A stretch of 26,342 nt of DNA from Saccoglossus kowalevskii (GCF_000003605.2 NW_003124900.1:580475-606816); one strand, 5' to 3'; counted from the stretch's first letter, positions 11,730 to 20,802 are shown. Translations and numbers: made by a program. Notes: generated by a model not told the origin, from the sequence alone.

Positions 11730-13019
11730 GTAGGTATTATTTTGAACTCAATCCGAACCGTGGCCGTAATTGATTTCCTTCAATGACATGCACATATATT
11801 GATCACAAAAGAGCGTTAAAAACGTCTCAGTTGACGAGTAAAACTTAACCCTCTTATGCTTTCCGCATATTTTGAAAAAATGGGCGAGTTCAAAAGGCTT
11901 GATAGTAGGTCCTACTGGGAATTCCGAGAAGCATACTTTTATATCAGTATATATCCATACAATCATTGTTATGGGACACTATTATCCGTGGCTACTGTGT
12001 GGGCATGTGATGCATTTATTAGCTACGGAAACTATACATTTGTTTATTGTAACATGATACACGCTTAAACGAACTAATACAGACGAATACTAGTATACCA
12101 TATGAACGCATTTAATCAAGGGTAAACGCACCGCGACATATAAATTCTTCAAGAACGGCAAAATTGAATACGGAAGTAAGTTCACAACCAGTACAGCGTC
12201 AGCGCTTCAAACGAGAATACAGAGACCCACGTACCTTGACAATTCAGACCAACAATATATTACATTTGAATACAGCTGAATACGTGACAACATTTTGGGG
12301 TTCGAGCGGCTATGAGTTTTGAACGTTTGTAAAAAAATCTCGCAAAAATTACAGTATCACAGGACGCTGACTCATTATGGCTACTGTAGTTACCACGATC
12401 CACGCATGCGCAGGCCTCGTTCAGAGACTTGCGTCGCTATGTTGTTTTGTGCATATTTTCAAAGTGCAATTACCGTAAAGTGGTGTCACGTTGATGGGAA
12501 AACGAAATATTCATTATAATAATTGATGCTCATAATTTTTAAAAAAAATCTACAAAGACAACAGCTTGTAAGATTTAGTCATTGCTCGTTTGGTCACATG
12601 ACTGAAAGGTCAGTGGAAATAGGTCAGCATTTTCATTGAGAAATATTCTTCAGCACTGTTGTCTGTGAAATTGTTGTATACGTAATTCTAAAGCATAAGC
12701 GTATTAACAGCTACCCGACAGATAGAACATTAATTATATAAAATTTACCCAATCATTCATCACTGATTTTAATTTGTTTTGAGTTGATCCTGTGTGTATG
12801 TGTGTATCTCTCTCCTGTTCTTGCTGTTACACCAACGAATCTATTGAGACCACCAATAGTATTTGTATCGATTAGATACAAATCAGATTTAATATGTCCA
12901 CATTAATTTTTATTCATTTAAAATAAAAGTTGTGTCTATATTCCATAGCCACTCTTTGAACTTTGTTTGAACTCTTCATCCAATTTGCATAATACTATTA
13001 GACATTTTGGAAAATGTTT
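11730..13019. other. Unassigned stretch downstream of candidate exon
   Basis: If the exon at 11,657 is real this is intron or further exons. Overlapping 60-72 codon frames around 11,750-12,070 occur on both strands and have no recognisable motif. ATTTGCAT octamers occur at 12,983 and 13,418. Nothing else is supported. Confidence 0.35.
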
Positions 13020-13021
13020 AA

Positions 13022-13135
13022 AGGGCGGCAGTCGTCGCGACACGTCCCGTTCAATATACGTATACAACGCGTGTAAAATACATTGTTTATTTACATGAAA
13101 TTCGAACACGCGCCGCGCGTCGACCACAGCGCTTT
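13022..13135. other. Local CpG-dense patch
   Basis: This is the densest cluster of CpG in the window (for example CGTCGCGACACG and CGCGCCGCGCGTCGACC), surrounded by AT-rich DNA. A 63-codon minus-strand frame (12,936-13,127, starting MVDARRVFEF) begins inside it, which is the arrangement of a CpG-associated first exon, but no domain, TATA box or clear donor supports a gene. It could equally be the relic of a GC-rich insertion. Confidence 0.4.
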
Positions 13136-13626
13136 AACGGTCATATCTGAAGACGCTCTCACTAATATCATGGATGAATTTTATTGCTGGCTGAGATTAA
13201 GGTACCGCATGGTGATATTTAAAACTTATTTTTGACCGACATTTGTTGGGCTGTACAATTATAACAGTGTTGTTTAATTGTTTTTAACAATATGATAGCT
13301 GATACGTCGTGATTCTGGACTATTCAGCTATTTTATTTATAACATTGTATAATATGTCAAACTTGATAATTTGTCACAGATGAATCAGTGTTGAATTTCA
13401 AAATGTTCAAATATCTCATTTGCATACTTAATTAACTTGTTGATTGTTGAGTTGATTCGTCGTCTCCCGATCGGCCAACGCTAAATATACAATACGTTAT
13501 CAGTTCTCTAATCAAAGTTGCAATATTATGTACAATTTGATTTAGTTTGTACATGTTTGAGATTCGTGTCACGTGTTCAAGCTTTACTTGGTTGGATTAA
13601 TTCAGCATGAAATAGACTTGAGCAAG
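13136..13626. other. Unassigned AT-rich stretch
   Basis: Nothing supported apart from an ATTTGCAT octamer at 13,418. Confidence 0.4.
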
Positions 13627-13883
13627 TATAAAGCAAATGTTTATTCACTAATTGTTTCATAGTGCAATATCACATTCCTTTGTAATGAACAAAACGTGTG
13701 TTGGTACAGTTAGATTACAAACACGATTGAGGTGAATTAATACTATTTTAGTACAGTGAATTTCACGAAGGCATGCCTATTTTCATGGAAATTTACCCTG
13801 GACAAGCCACGTATTCATTCAAATCCAAAGACTATACGTTTAGTGTCTTGGTAATATATATTACCCACGATCGCGAGTCTTGC

Positions 13884-13918
<35 letters not shown>

Positions 13919-14189
13919 GTTTTTTATTAAGTATTTTAAGTTAAAATCATTCACGCCTTCATGGAATTCACTTTCGAATATCAATTATGATATAAATTTC
14001 AATATAAATATAAATCAGTTTCTGCATGGTAATTCCCCACTTCAAATGATCCAAAAGAATATTTGAAAAATGATAACACTGTGGATACAGATATATATTA
14101 CATTTTAATAACAACACGCTAACTAAGTTCTACTAATTAGTTTTCATACTAGTCCACTTCATCCGGAGTACACTTCGATCATTACATTG
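13627..14189 (+). repeat. Block A, copy 1
   Basis: A 563-base direct repeat of 15,566-16,113, from TATAAAGCAAATG to ATCATTACATTG, at about 95% identity by eye. The copies flank block B-C as long terminal repeats would. However, they do not start TG and end CA, have no visible target duplication, and are absent around the second B-C copy. Inside are a perfect palindrome (GGTAATATATATTACC at 13,850) and a T30 run where copy 2 has only a short T-rich segment. GTGAATTTCACGAAGGC near the middle is partly mirrored in inverted orientation (13,957-13,975). Confidence 0.9.
13886..13915 (+). repeat. Poly(T) run, 30 bases
   Basis: Thirty consecutive T inside block A copy 1. Copy 2 has a short, broken T-rich run at the same place, so the homopolymer expanded after the duplication or shrank in the other copy. 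It could also be the A-tail of a minus-strand insertion, but no body was found. Confidence 0.9.
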
Positions 14190-14282
14190 GTTATCAGGTA
14201 GGGTATTTAGCCTGAACCAATATTTAGTTGCCAATGTTGATGCCTTTATTCTTATTGGCGTTCTGCCAAGTTCTCCTTTAAT
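14190..14282. other. Spacer present only between A copy 1 and B copy 1
   Basis: These 93 bases have no counterpart beside A copy 2 or B copy 2. They are either lost there or inserted here. Confidence 0.5.
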
Positions 14283-14893
14283 ACAATGTGCAACACGCAC
14301 TTTAGTGTGTTGTACCTGGCACGATTGTCGCACACAAAATCACTCTTTTTGACAATCAGAATGCGTTGAGTAAGATATTTGTGTGCGGTATACAGCCATC
14401 AACAAAATAGTTGAATACTATTTCGACGACAGTTTATAAAATAAAACAATTCAACGCAAGACCTTTCTAAAAATGACGAGAAGTCGCGTTAGAAGCAAAT
14501 AAGCATAATCGTCAGTCATGTTCACTTTCAAACTATTTTTGAAAACTTTTAATGACACGTGAGATACATTTGCCCCTCACTCGTCATATCGTTTGTTTGT
14601 TTCTATAATCGGTGAAACTAAGTACAGGCATGGAGGTAATAAGATCTCGCACGAATACGGCCGAAACCACCTAATTAATTATTCAAGAGAGTTAAAACCA
14701 CGTAATCTTAATACGCTAAGCTGGGACTGCTATTTACAGTGCAAATAGCGGCGATGCACGTTGAAACAATAGGTCAAAGACGGTCCTATCTCCATTCTTA
14801 TTACCTCCATGGTACATGTAACTGGAACGTTTATTGACAAGAATTACCAATCAGGCTAGACTCTGGCATTTGTTTGCATTCATTTCATGTTAC
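14283..14893 (+). repeat. Block B, copy 1
   Basis: Matches 17,989-18,465. It starts at a near-palindromic hairpin (GTGCAACAC ... GTGTTGTAC) and ends CATTTCATGTTAC. Aligned parts are nearly identical. Copy 1 carries a 186-base MITE-like insertion (14,627-14,812) and about 70 extra bases at 14,378-14,445. Copy 2 has its own insertions. A 66-codon minus frame spanning 14,133-14,333 crosses the block edge and is not credible. Confidence 0.9.
14627..14812. mobile_element. MITE-like insertion with 16-bp inverted ends
   Basis: Block B copy 2 reads AAGTACATGTAACTGG without interruption. Copy 1 reads AAGTACA, then 186 bases, then TACATGTAACTGG. The extra segment has perfect 16-bp inverted ends, CATGGAGGTAATAAGA (14,629) and its complement (14,796-14,811), and a direct repeat of TACA (14,623-14,626 and 14,813-14,816). 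This empty-site comparison shows a transposition into copy 1. At 186 bases it is non-autonomous. The superfamily cannot be set from a 4-5 base duplication. CCATGGAGGTAAAAGAC in block C (15,443 and 21,620) resembles one end. Confidence 0.85.
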
Positions 14894-15560
14894 ATTAATA
14901 GTTGTTAGCGATGTTCAATGATCAACAAAGTAAGTTAATACTAGTATTGTATGGGGGAATCCCCGACATCACGATGAAGAAACCAATGCACAAAAGGAGG
15001 ATACAGCCGCCATGAGAATTTGTCATTAAAACCACCCACGTCAGTTTCTAAATGGCATTTAAAACTAAAGTATAGAATCGTGCTGTGTATTGCGTGTTTG
15101 ATAATTTCTATCTATTACGTCATCCTCTGTTCCCATCGCGTGCACTTCGTTCATCGCATGTTTGTCCCAGAGATCTGATTGTCGTCTTTATCATTCCCCA
15201 GTCTACACGGATTATTTGCAGGTATCGACGTCAACAACAAAAAGTAGCCGAGTTTCTGGGCTAGCTACCCCATAACTACTGGTTGGGATTTGTCAACAAT
15301 TGTTGTTCAAGCACACCAAGTGAGTATGTATTCACAATGTTGTATAATTGCGACATCATCAGCACTAAGCATGTGACTTCAAATTGACCTCAATAACCCT
15401 GGTTAGTACCAGAGTACCCGATTACTAGTGGTGTTTGTTCAACCATGGAGGTAAAAGACAATATATTTGACCTGGCATTACTATTAAGAGCAAAGTTCAT
15501 ATAATACGGATTAAAGGTGTTGCGGGTGTTTTGCTGTGGTTAAAATAGTTAAAAATTATT
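14893..15560 (+). repeat. Block C, copy 1
   Basis: Matches 20,850-21,734 with few substitutions, from CATTAATAGTT to GTTAAAAATTATT. It is directly continuous with block B here, whereas in the second locus 2,384 bases separate B from C. It contains the palindrome GGGGAATCCCC at 14,954. It lacks the 208-bp element found in copy 2. Confidence 0.9.
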
Positions 15561-15565
15561 GAGAA

Positions 15566-16113
15566 TATAAAGCAAATGTTTATTCACTAATTGTTTCATA
15601 GTGCAATATCACATTCCTCTGCAATGAACAAAACGTGTGTAGGTACAGTTAGTTTACAAACACGATTGAGGTGAATTAATACTATTTTAGTACAGTGAAT
15701 TTCACGAAGGCATGGCTATTTTCATGGAAATTTACCCTGGACAAGCCACATATTCATTCAAATCCAAAGACTACACGTTTAGTGTCTAGTAATATATATT
15801 ATATTACCCACGATCGCGAGTCTTGCAGGTTTTTTTTAAATCTTTTTTTATTAAGTATTTTAAGTTAAAATCATTCACGCCTTCATGGAATTCACTTTCG
15901 AATATCAATTATGATATAAATTTCAATATAAATATAAATCAGTTTCTGCATGGTAATTCCCCACTTCAAATGATCCAAAAGAATATTTGAAAAACGATAA
16001 CACTGTGGATACAGTTATATATTAAATTTTAATAACAACACGCTCACTAAGTTCTACTAATTAGTTTTCATACTAGTCCACTTCAACCGGCGTACACTTC
16101 GATCATTACATTG
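15566..16113 (+). repeat. Block A, copy 2
   Basis: Direct repeat of 13,627-14,189. It begins 5 bases after block C ends and stops at the same ATTACATTG as copy 1, after which the flanks differ completely. The palindrome of copy 1 is disrupted here by a short TATAT duplication. Confidence 0.9.
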
Positions 16114-17710
16114 ATAATTCCATAGTAACAATAAACCGGCGATTGTTAACAACCAACTAGTTACGAACTAACATAATGGGTGAGTATATGAAGTTTACTC
16201 TCGATGTAGGGATGTGTAACCCACTCAACGGCTCCAAGTTGTACGTTGAATAAACATTACATATCGGCTTTTTATTTTTCGTTTACAACGGCCTTGTAAG
16301 TTACGCCGGAGCAATTTTCGGAAGGCTGCAAACGTACGACATAGCGCCACCAAGAGAATATCCGAATTGTATTTCGCTGGATCAAAATAAACAGGTTTTC
16401 GACCCATAAAGTTTGGCAATTTACAATTTAGTCGAACGTTCATATATATTATGGACGTCGTGTGCTAATTGTTCGTTCGCCGATTTCACATATATTGTAT
16501 ACACCGGAGACTTTGTTCTTTGAGTTATCGTAACATTTATTACTATTTTACTGAATTTCTCTTCAATTCAGTGAGATGTTGGTGCAACTAAATGCATTTA
16601 ACTCAATAATCATTCAAAAATATTGTTCATCGCTTCCTATTTTCTTGCATTCTAAACGACACCAGTGCATTAATATCATCACGGCCTCCATAAAATATTC
16701 CGTCGCAAATTTGAAATAATAAATTAAAATAGAAATTGCATGACAGAGTAAAAATCGTTATTTTATTGTACTACTAAAATATACAAAATGGAATACGACC
16801 TTGCACACAGCCACGCGGACGGTTATATAAAAGAACATCGTCTATGCGAAGAGCAATTGCATTTTCCATTTGCAAAATAATGAAATATTGAGGGGTTCGA
16901 AAATACAAGTTACTCGAACACGAACTTGTCCAAAATTGTCTTTGTTGAGCGCCCTCTTTTACTAAATAATACTACATGATTCAGAAATGCATGTGTCCGT
17001 GTGTGTGTTCCGTATAGCGCAACACAGTGTGTGTTTAATTGGTAGATTCACGAACTACGGTAAATCGATTACACGTGGCATCATCGCGATTCGTGGATTT
17101 AACCATTGGAAAACTTGTAAAAGACGTGCAGTTATCGCGCCATATGTTATACTGGAAACTCATGTCAATGCCTCGCGACAGCTGACTTCATTTTTGCTGT
17201 AACGCACAAGTCGGAACCGAGTACTATTATGAGTTCACCGAGACGAGCGAATCCTCCCAGTTATCCACTGGTCACTGTTTTCCAGGAATTGTTTCAAACC
17301 TGTGTACTTTAGACATTAAACACATCTGTAAGAAATAAGCAAAAATCCGTAAATATATAATGCAGTTCAGGTAGTCACGCAGGCGTGTTTGTATGTATGC
17401 ATGTATGAAAACAACATATTCTGTTTCAAATATCCGTTTTTTAAAATGCATACAACAGTAAACACTCCAATATACAAAGAACAACAACGCGGTATGAAGT
17501 ATTTTACTGGAGGTAGTCTTTTCTACATAAATATCCAGTCGACTAACAATATTTGATACTGACAAAAAACCTCGTTCTGGATACTAGATTCATTGCGGGT
17601 GTTATTAGCTGAATACATTTGACTAACAAATGTCATTCCTTAGCACTAAAACATGCACGTGTATTTCAGTGGATGTGAATTGTTTGATAGACATAGGTCA
17701 AAGGTGAACG
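16114..17710. other. Unassigned stretch with TATA motif
   Basis: A 72-codon minus frame (16,225-16,443; MNVRLNCKLPNF, then a basic C-terminal half) and a 97-codon minus frame (17,272-17,565) show no recognisable domain or splice support. A hairpin ACTGAATT/AATTCAGT lies at 16,550-16,572. The TATA motif at 16,826 is listed separately. No duplicated blocks. Confidence 0.4.
16826..16833 (+). promoter_or_regulatory. TATA-like motif resembling the one at 400
   Basis: TATAAAAGAACATCGTC matches the bases at 400-418 except for a 2-base AT gap, and both lie in locally GC-richer sequence. No ATG with a donor follows closely. This is a weak call as a promoter, kept because of the extended match. Confidence 0.2.
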
Positions 17711-17942
17711 TTACCAGTCTTCAGCCTCTTCACTACCAGGCTTTCTCGCCCTAATTTTTCTCATGTTCTTCAATATTTCTGGAAATGAACCCTAATTTTG
17801 GAGACAGTAGAAACAAATTTTTACAGTTTTTACTAAAAAATGGCTACTTTTGTCCCAATATTCTGAAGAAAAGTGCAGACTATAAACGGGACTATTTTGT
17901 GAATTTGTGATGAAAAGAGGGAACTGGTGGTGAAAAGGTTAA
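17711..17942. mobile_element. Possible degenerate TTAA-type MITE
   Basis: The right end reads GGTGGTGAAAAGGTTAA and the left end TTACCAGTCTTCAG then TTCACTACCAG. The ends are imperfect inverted repeats (TTCACYACCAG, with CTTTTC-rich neighbours) about 230 bases apart. An intact TTAA lies only at the right (17,939-17,942). TTAA targets with AACCNTTTCACC-type ends are typical of piggyBac- or Kolobok-like MITEs. The left end is decayed. Confidence 0.35.
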
Positions 17943-17988
17943 ATCGCGACTGTGTGTGTAAATAGGAAGGAAAGGGGCTGATAGGGTT

Positions 17989-18164
17989 ACAGTGTGCAAC
18001 ACGCACTTTAGTGTGTTGTACCTCTCACAAAATCACTCTTTTCGACAATCAGAATGCGTTTAATAAAACAATTCAACGCAAGACCTTTCTAAAAAATGAC
18101 GAGAAGTCGCGTTAGAAGCAAATAAGCTTTTTCTTTATATATGGACTATGTCTGAAATAAAACC

Positions 18165-18196
<32 letters not shown>

Positions 18197-18465
18197 CGTC
18201 AGTCATGTTCACTTTCAAACTATTTTTGGAAACTTTGAATGACACGTGAGATACATTTGCCCCTCACTCGTTATATCGTTTGTTTTAGAGAGAGACGTAC
18301 ATTCTGCATACCCGTTAAATGTGATACAACTTACTTATTATAAAACAATGCCATGTATAGGATTCTATAATCGGTGAAACTAAGTACATGTAACTGGAAC
18401 GTTTATTGACAAGAATTACCAATCAGGCTAGACTCTGGCAGTTGTTTGCATTCATTTCATGTTAC
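17989..18465 (+). repeat. Block B, copy 2
   Basis: Second copy of block B. Relative to copy 1 it lacks the 186-base MITE and about 70 bases near 18,060. It carries a 64-base (ATA)n-tailed insertion (18,128-18,191) and about 75 bases at 18,284-18,362 where copy 1 has only a GTTT. It ends at GTTAC, exactly where unrelated sequence begins; in copy 1 this point is the seam with block C. Confidence 0.9.
18128..18191 (+). mobile_element. 5'-truncated retroposon end with (ATA)n tail
   Basis: Block B copy 1 reads AATAAGCATAATCGTC. Copy 2 has 64 extra bases between AATAAGC and ATAATCGTC, consisting of a short body (TATGGACTATGTCTGAAATA, AAACC) followed by about ten ATA units. Polyadenylation-like AATAAAA plus a trinucleotide tail is the look of a severely truncated LINE or SINE 3' end of the CR1/L2/RTE sort. 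Target duplication is not clear because the tail merges with the site. Confidence 0.6.
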
Positions 18466-18665
18466 GTCGTCTGCTGCTCAGGGTAAATTTTATATGAGAC
18501 AACATCATGTGACCGGTTCGCGTAAAGGATACTGCCGCTACACACATTTACTATGCCTGCCGTCTCAGGCTAGCACGTGACCTGAGCCGATTTGAATTGA
18601 ATAGCACCTATAACCATAGAGCCTATGCATGCCGTGACAGGACAGTAGGTTGGCGCTGAGCCAAC

Positions 18666-18676
18666 GGGGAATCCCC
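18666..18676. promoter_or_regulatory. Palindromic kappaB-like site
   Basis: GGGGAATCCCC is a perfect palindrome fitting the NF-kappaB/Rel consensus, 11 bases upstream of a TATATAA motif. The same 11-mer also occurs in both block C copies (14,954 and 20,912), where it lies in a different, conserved repeat context. Function is inference. Confidence 0.35.
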
Positions 18677-18687
18677 TTACATTTACA

Positions 18688-18694
18688 TATATAA
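18688..18694 (+). promoter_or_regulatory. TATA-like motif upstream of candidate small gene
   Basis: TATATAA is followed by a GC-rich stretch. It would place transcription about 300 bases before the ATG at 19,024, with several ATGs in the leader, which weakens it as the main promoter. Confidence 0.22.
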
Positions 18695-18837
18695 TGCCGC
18701 CTTCATGCCACCCGGATGAGATAACTGCTTATAATAAATTATGTATGACGTAGCTTGAAAAAATACGTGCAATTTATTTGTATAACTCGTGTTTTGCGTC
18801 ACTGTCGTCTGAGTATCGCGAATGATGGAATTTCGAT

Positions 18838-18847
18838 CCATATAAGG
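18838..18847. promoter_or_regulatory. Perfect CArG box
   Basis: CCATATAAGG fits the SRF/MADS-box consensus CC(A/T)6GG exactly. One such match in 26 kb of AT-rich DNA is not far from chance. It is listed because it lies between a TATA motif and candidate exons. Confidence 0.25.
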
Positions 18848-19023
18848 CAGTAAAATGGGCCACGAGACGTAAATGAATGGGGGGCGTTATTTGCACACGT
18901 CTTCTAAACTCATTGGGAGGGCGTACTCCCATAGCTAAGGTAAACGGGTATGTAACGCTGTTTTGATCCCCATTTTAACGGTCGAGTTGAACTTTTTTAA
19001 CCGCAATTTTCTCGATTTTAAAA

Positions 19024-19170
19024 ATGCCAATTATTGGTTTAAAAAGCGTCCCCAACGTCCAGTTTTCAATTTGCAGCGGGGCGCTCCCATCCAAACTCAA
19101 AGCGAGTACCCCAGAGGTCACTGAACCAATCCATACGCAAAACATGATGAAGGCATACAAGGAATCAAAG
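19024..19170 (+). CDS. Candidate exon 1 of a small two-exon gene
   Basis: The ATG (context AAAAATG) opens 49 codons beginning MPIIGLKSVP and ending in a hydrophilic stretch (HTQNMMKAYKESK). It reaches the donor GTAGTA after AAAG at 19,171, in phase 0. Unspliced, it would stop five codons later. Base composition (GC rising to about 45%) differs from the flanks and residue use looks protein-like. The next strong acceptor (19,960) opens a phase-compatible exon. The opposite strand is also open here for about 80 codons (including a signal-peptide-like MYAFIMFCVWIG, 18,975-19,160), so the coding strand is not settled. No domain is recognised. Confidence 0.3.
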
Positions 19171-19536
19171 GTAGTACTGTATAGGTGATGAAACTAAACA
19201 CCGGGAGTTCAATTATTTTTTATATCATTTTTAACATTACGTAATGCATAGTCAGATCAAGGTGGATTTTGCACAATTTTTGTGTGTGACACAATTGCTT
19301 TCTACAAATTATGCGGTTAACAATTTTATTATGATGACAATCACCAATAGTTCAAGTGAACTTCGTGGTTGTCGGTAGGTATATGTAGAGTTTGCAAACT
19401 TGAAAACTTGAAAAGAGTTTATATCAATATTCCTTACGAACAGTTTCTGCTTTGCCACAAGTTGGGGACGTTACAAATCTAACCAGTCAGCAATATACCA
19501 TTTTTGTACATTGCGTGTTCTCGATCCCGTTATACG

Positions 19537-19566
19537 CGAAATCGAAAGTAAATCGAAAGTAAAAAC
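19537..19566. promoter_or_regulatory. GAAA-tandem element (IRF/ISRE-like)
   Basis: An 11-base unit AATCGAAAGTA is repeated twice head to tail (19,540-19,561), preceded by another CGAAA. This gives GAAANNGAAA spacing, the core of interferon-regulatory-factor sites. It lies just upstream of a small ATG frame ending at a GTATGT donor (19,580-19,635; MLESKHRVGF) and inside the putative intron of the 19,024 gene. The repeat is seen directly; the regulatory reading is inference. Confidence 0.35.
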
Positions 19567-19960
19567 AAGACAAACAATCATGTTGGAGTCAAAACATCGC
19601 GTGGGATTCGAAACTAGCGAAACTATGTTTTCTGGGTATGTCCAATCTCAACAATGAGCTATACCAGTTTGATGGAAGTCTCAACGCCATATTCCTTTCA
19701 AAATTAAAGTTCAAAATCAAATGATTCGATTTTTGCGGCAGACGTTTGAATCGCAAGATCTTGCACTGACAGTGAACGGAAAATCACCTATTAAATTAAC
19801 CTCTAAACAAAACAAGTTCTACACAAAAACGTTATGGTTTATACTGTCCGTAAAATTTATACCATAAACTATATCTAACACGAAAGTTGATTGTATTTAA
19901 ATAATTACAAATGCTGGTATTAACTAGGATTTTTATTTTTTCTCTACTTACTTAATGCAG

Positions 19961-20035
19961 TCTTGGGAAGAGCATGTACGTGTAACTTCCCAGAATCTTT
20001 CGGATCCGTTCTCCGTCAAGCTCATGAACATCTAA
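19961..20035 (+). CDS. Candidate terminal exon of the small two-exon gene
   Basis: A long pyrimidine-rich tract with TACTTAC (a good branch site) and TTAATGCAG makes the best 3' splice site of the segment, ending at 19,960. In phase 0, the phase left by the exon ending at 19,170, it reads 24 codons starting SWEEHVRVTS and ending SVKLMNI, then TAA. The combined product would be 73 residues, mostly hydrophilic with no membrane segment and no family I recognise. A second frame (from the third base, LGRACTCNFPE) is also open for about 36 codons, so the phase is not unique. No AATAAA lies within 300 bases; the nearest AATAAA is near 20,554. Confidence 0.28.
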   Translation, partial: SWEEHVRVTSQNLSDPFSVKLMNI

Positions 20036-20345
20036 GGGAATTGGCATTGAACGTGTACGTGTATCACACATGACGAATGAGAGGTCATGAGACATTTACC
20101 GAAACCGACCTTTAATACTGGCGGGAATAGATTGCTCATAGAAAGCCGTTGCTCACGAAAGCCAGAAGAGATGGCCTGGACCTGGTAACACGATGAGGGC
20201 GATGAGACGGGATGGTGATGATCTTAGATAACGCAAAGAAAGCTTAGCTTATTCAAGATTGATATTCGACCGCCAACAACGGAATGAGTCATATCGAATT
20301 TGTTCAGTATAACTATTAATTCGCTCTATTTTTCTGTTTTTGTAG

Positions 20346-20459
20346 ACTACGAAGAAAATCTCAGTCAAAGATGGACACCGTATTTGACATGCTTTTTGAT
20401 TTCCCTGATGACGATGATATCATGATCACTATTATAGTTGTTATGGAAAAAGCAAAACT
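20346..20459 (+). CDS. Candidate exon, acidic N-terminus, possibly PIF/Harbinger-like
   Basis: The acceptor TTTCTGTTTTTGTAG ends at 20,345. An ATG in strong Kozak context (AAGATGG, 20,371) opens MDTVFDMLFDFPDDDD followed by a hydrophobic IMITIIVVM run. The frame stays open upstream of the ATG to the acceptor. It can end at a GTACGT donor (20,460) or read to TAA at 20,472. An acidic DDDD patch followed by aliphatic residues near the N-terminus recalls PIF/Harbinger nuclease-like transposases, a resemblance from memory and not a domain match. No catalytic DDE region is present anywhere downstream, so at most this is a stub. Confidence 0.28.
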
Positions 20460-20802
20460 GTACGTAAATTAATAACTTTATCACTAATTATTCACTAATC
20501 ACTAATTATTTAAGTCATACCAATCAATCAAAACCCAAATTATGTGAACTGCAATAAAGAAATTGAAATGATATTAATTATAGGGAAGAGCTACCAATGG
20601 ACGTATGATCGTTTGTAAATTGTGAATTTATGTGAATTAACTGAATCGCAACTCGTTTAATTGACATAGATTACACAAAAGTGTTAATGAATTAATATTA
20701 AAATAAATAAAAAAAATATGTAAATCGCTGCTCCTCAGTCGCCGTATTTTGATTTCCAGATTCGTGAAAAATATAGCAATTAATAGTTTTTATATTTTCC
20801 AG

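Noticed and set aside
12298-12311. GGGTTCGAGC as a tRNA B-box
   Set aside because: No A-box at the right spacing and no cloverleaf could be built around it.
13627-16113. Calling block A pairs LTRs of a retrotransposon
   Set aside because: No TG...CA termini, no target duplication, no primer-binding site or polypurine tract recognised, and the second B-C copy has no A flanks.
16225-16443. 72-codon minus-strand frame with a basic C-terminal half
   Set aside because: Considered as a DNA- or RNA-binding peptide, but basic runs are unremarkable and no splice or promoter evidence was found.
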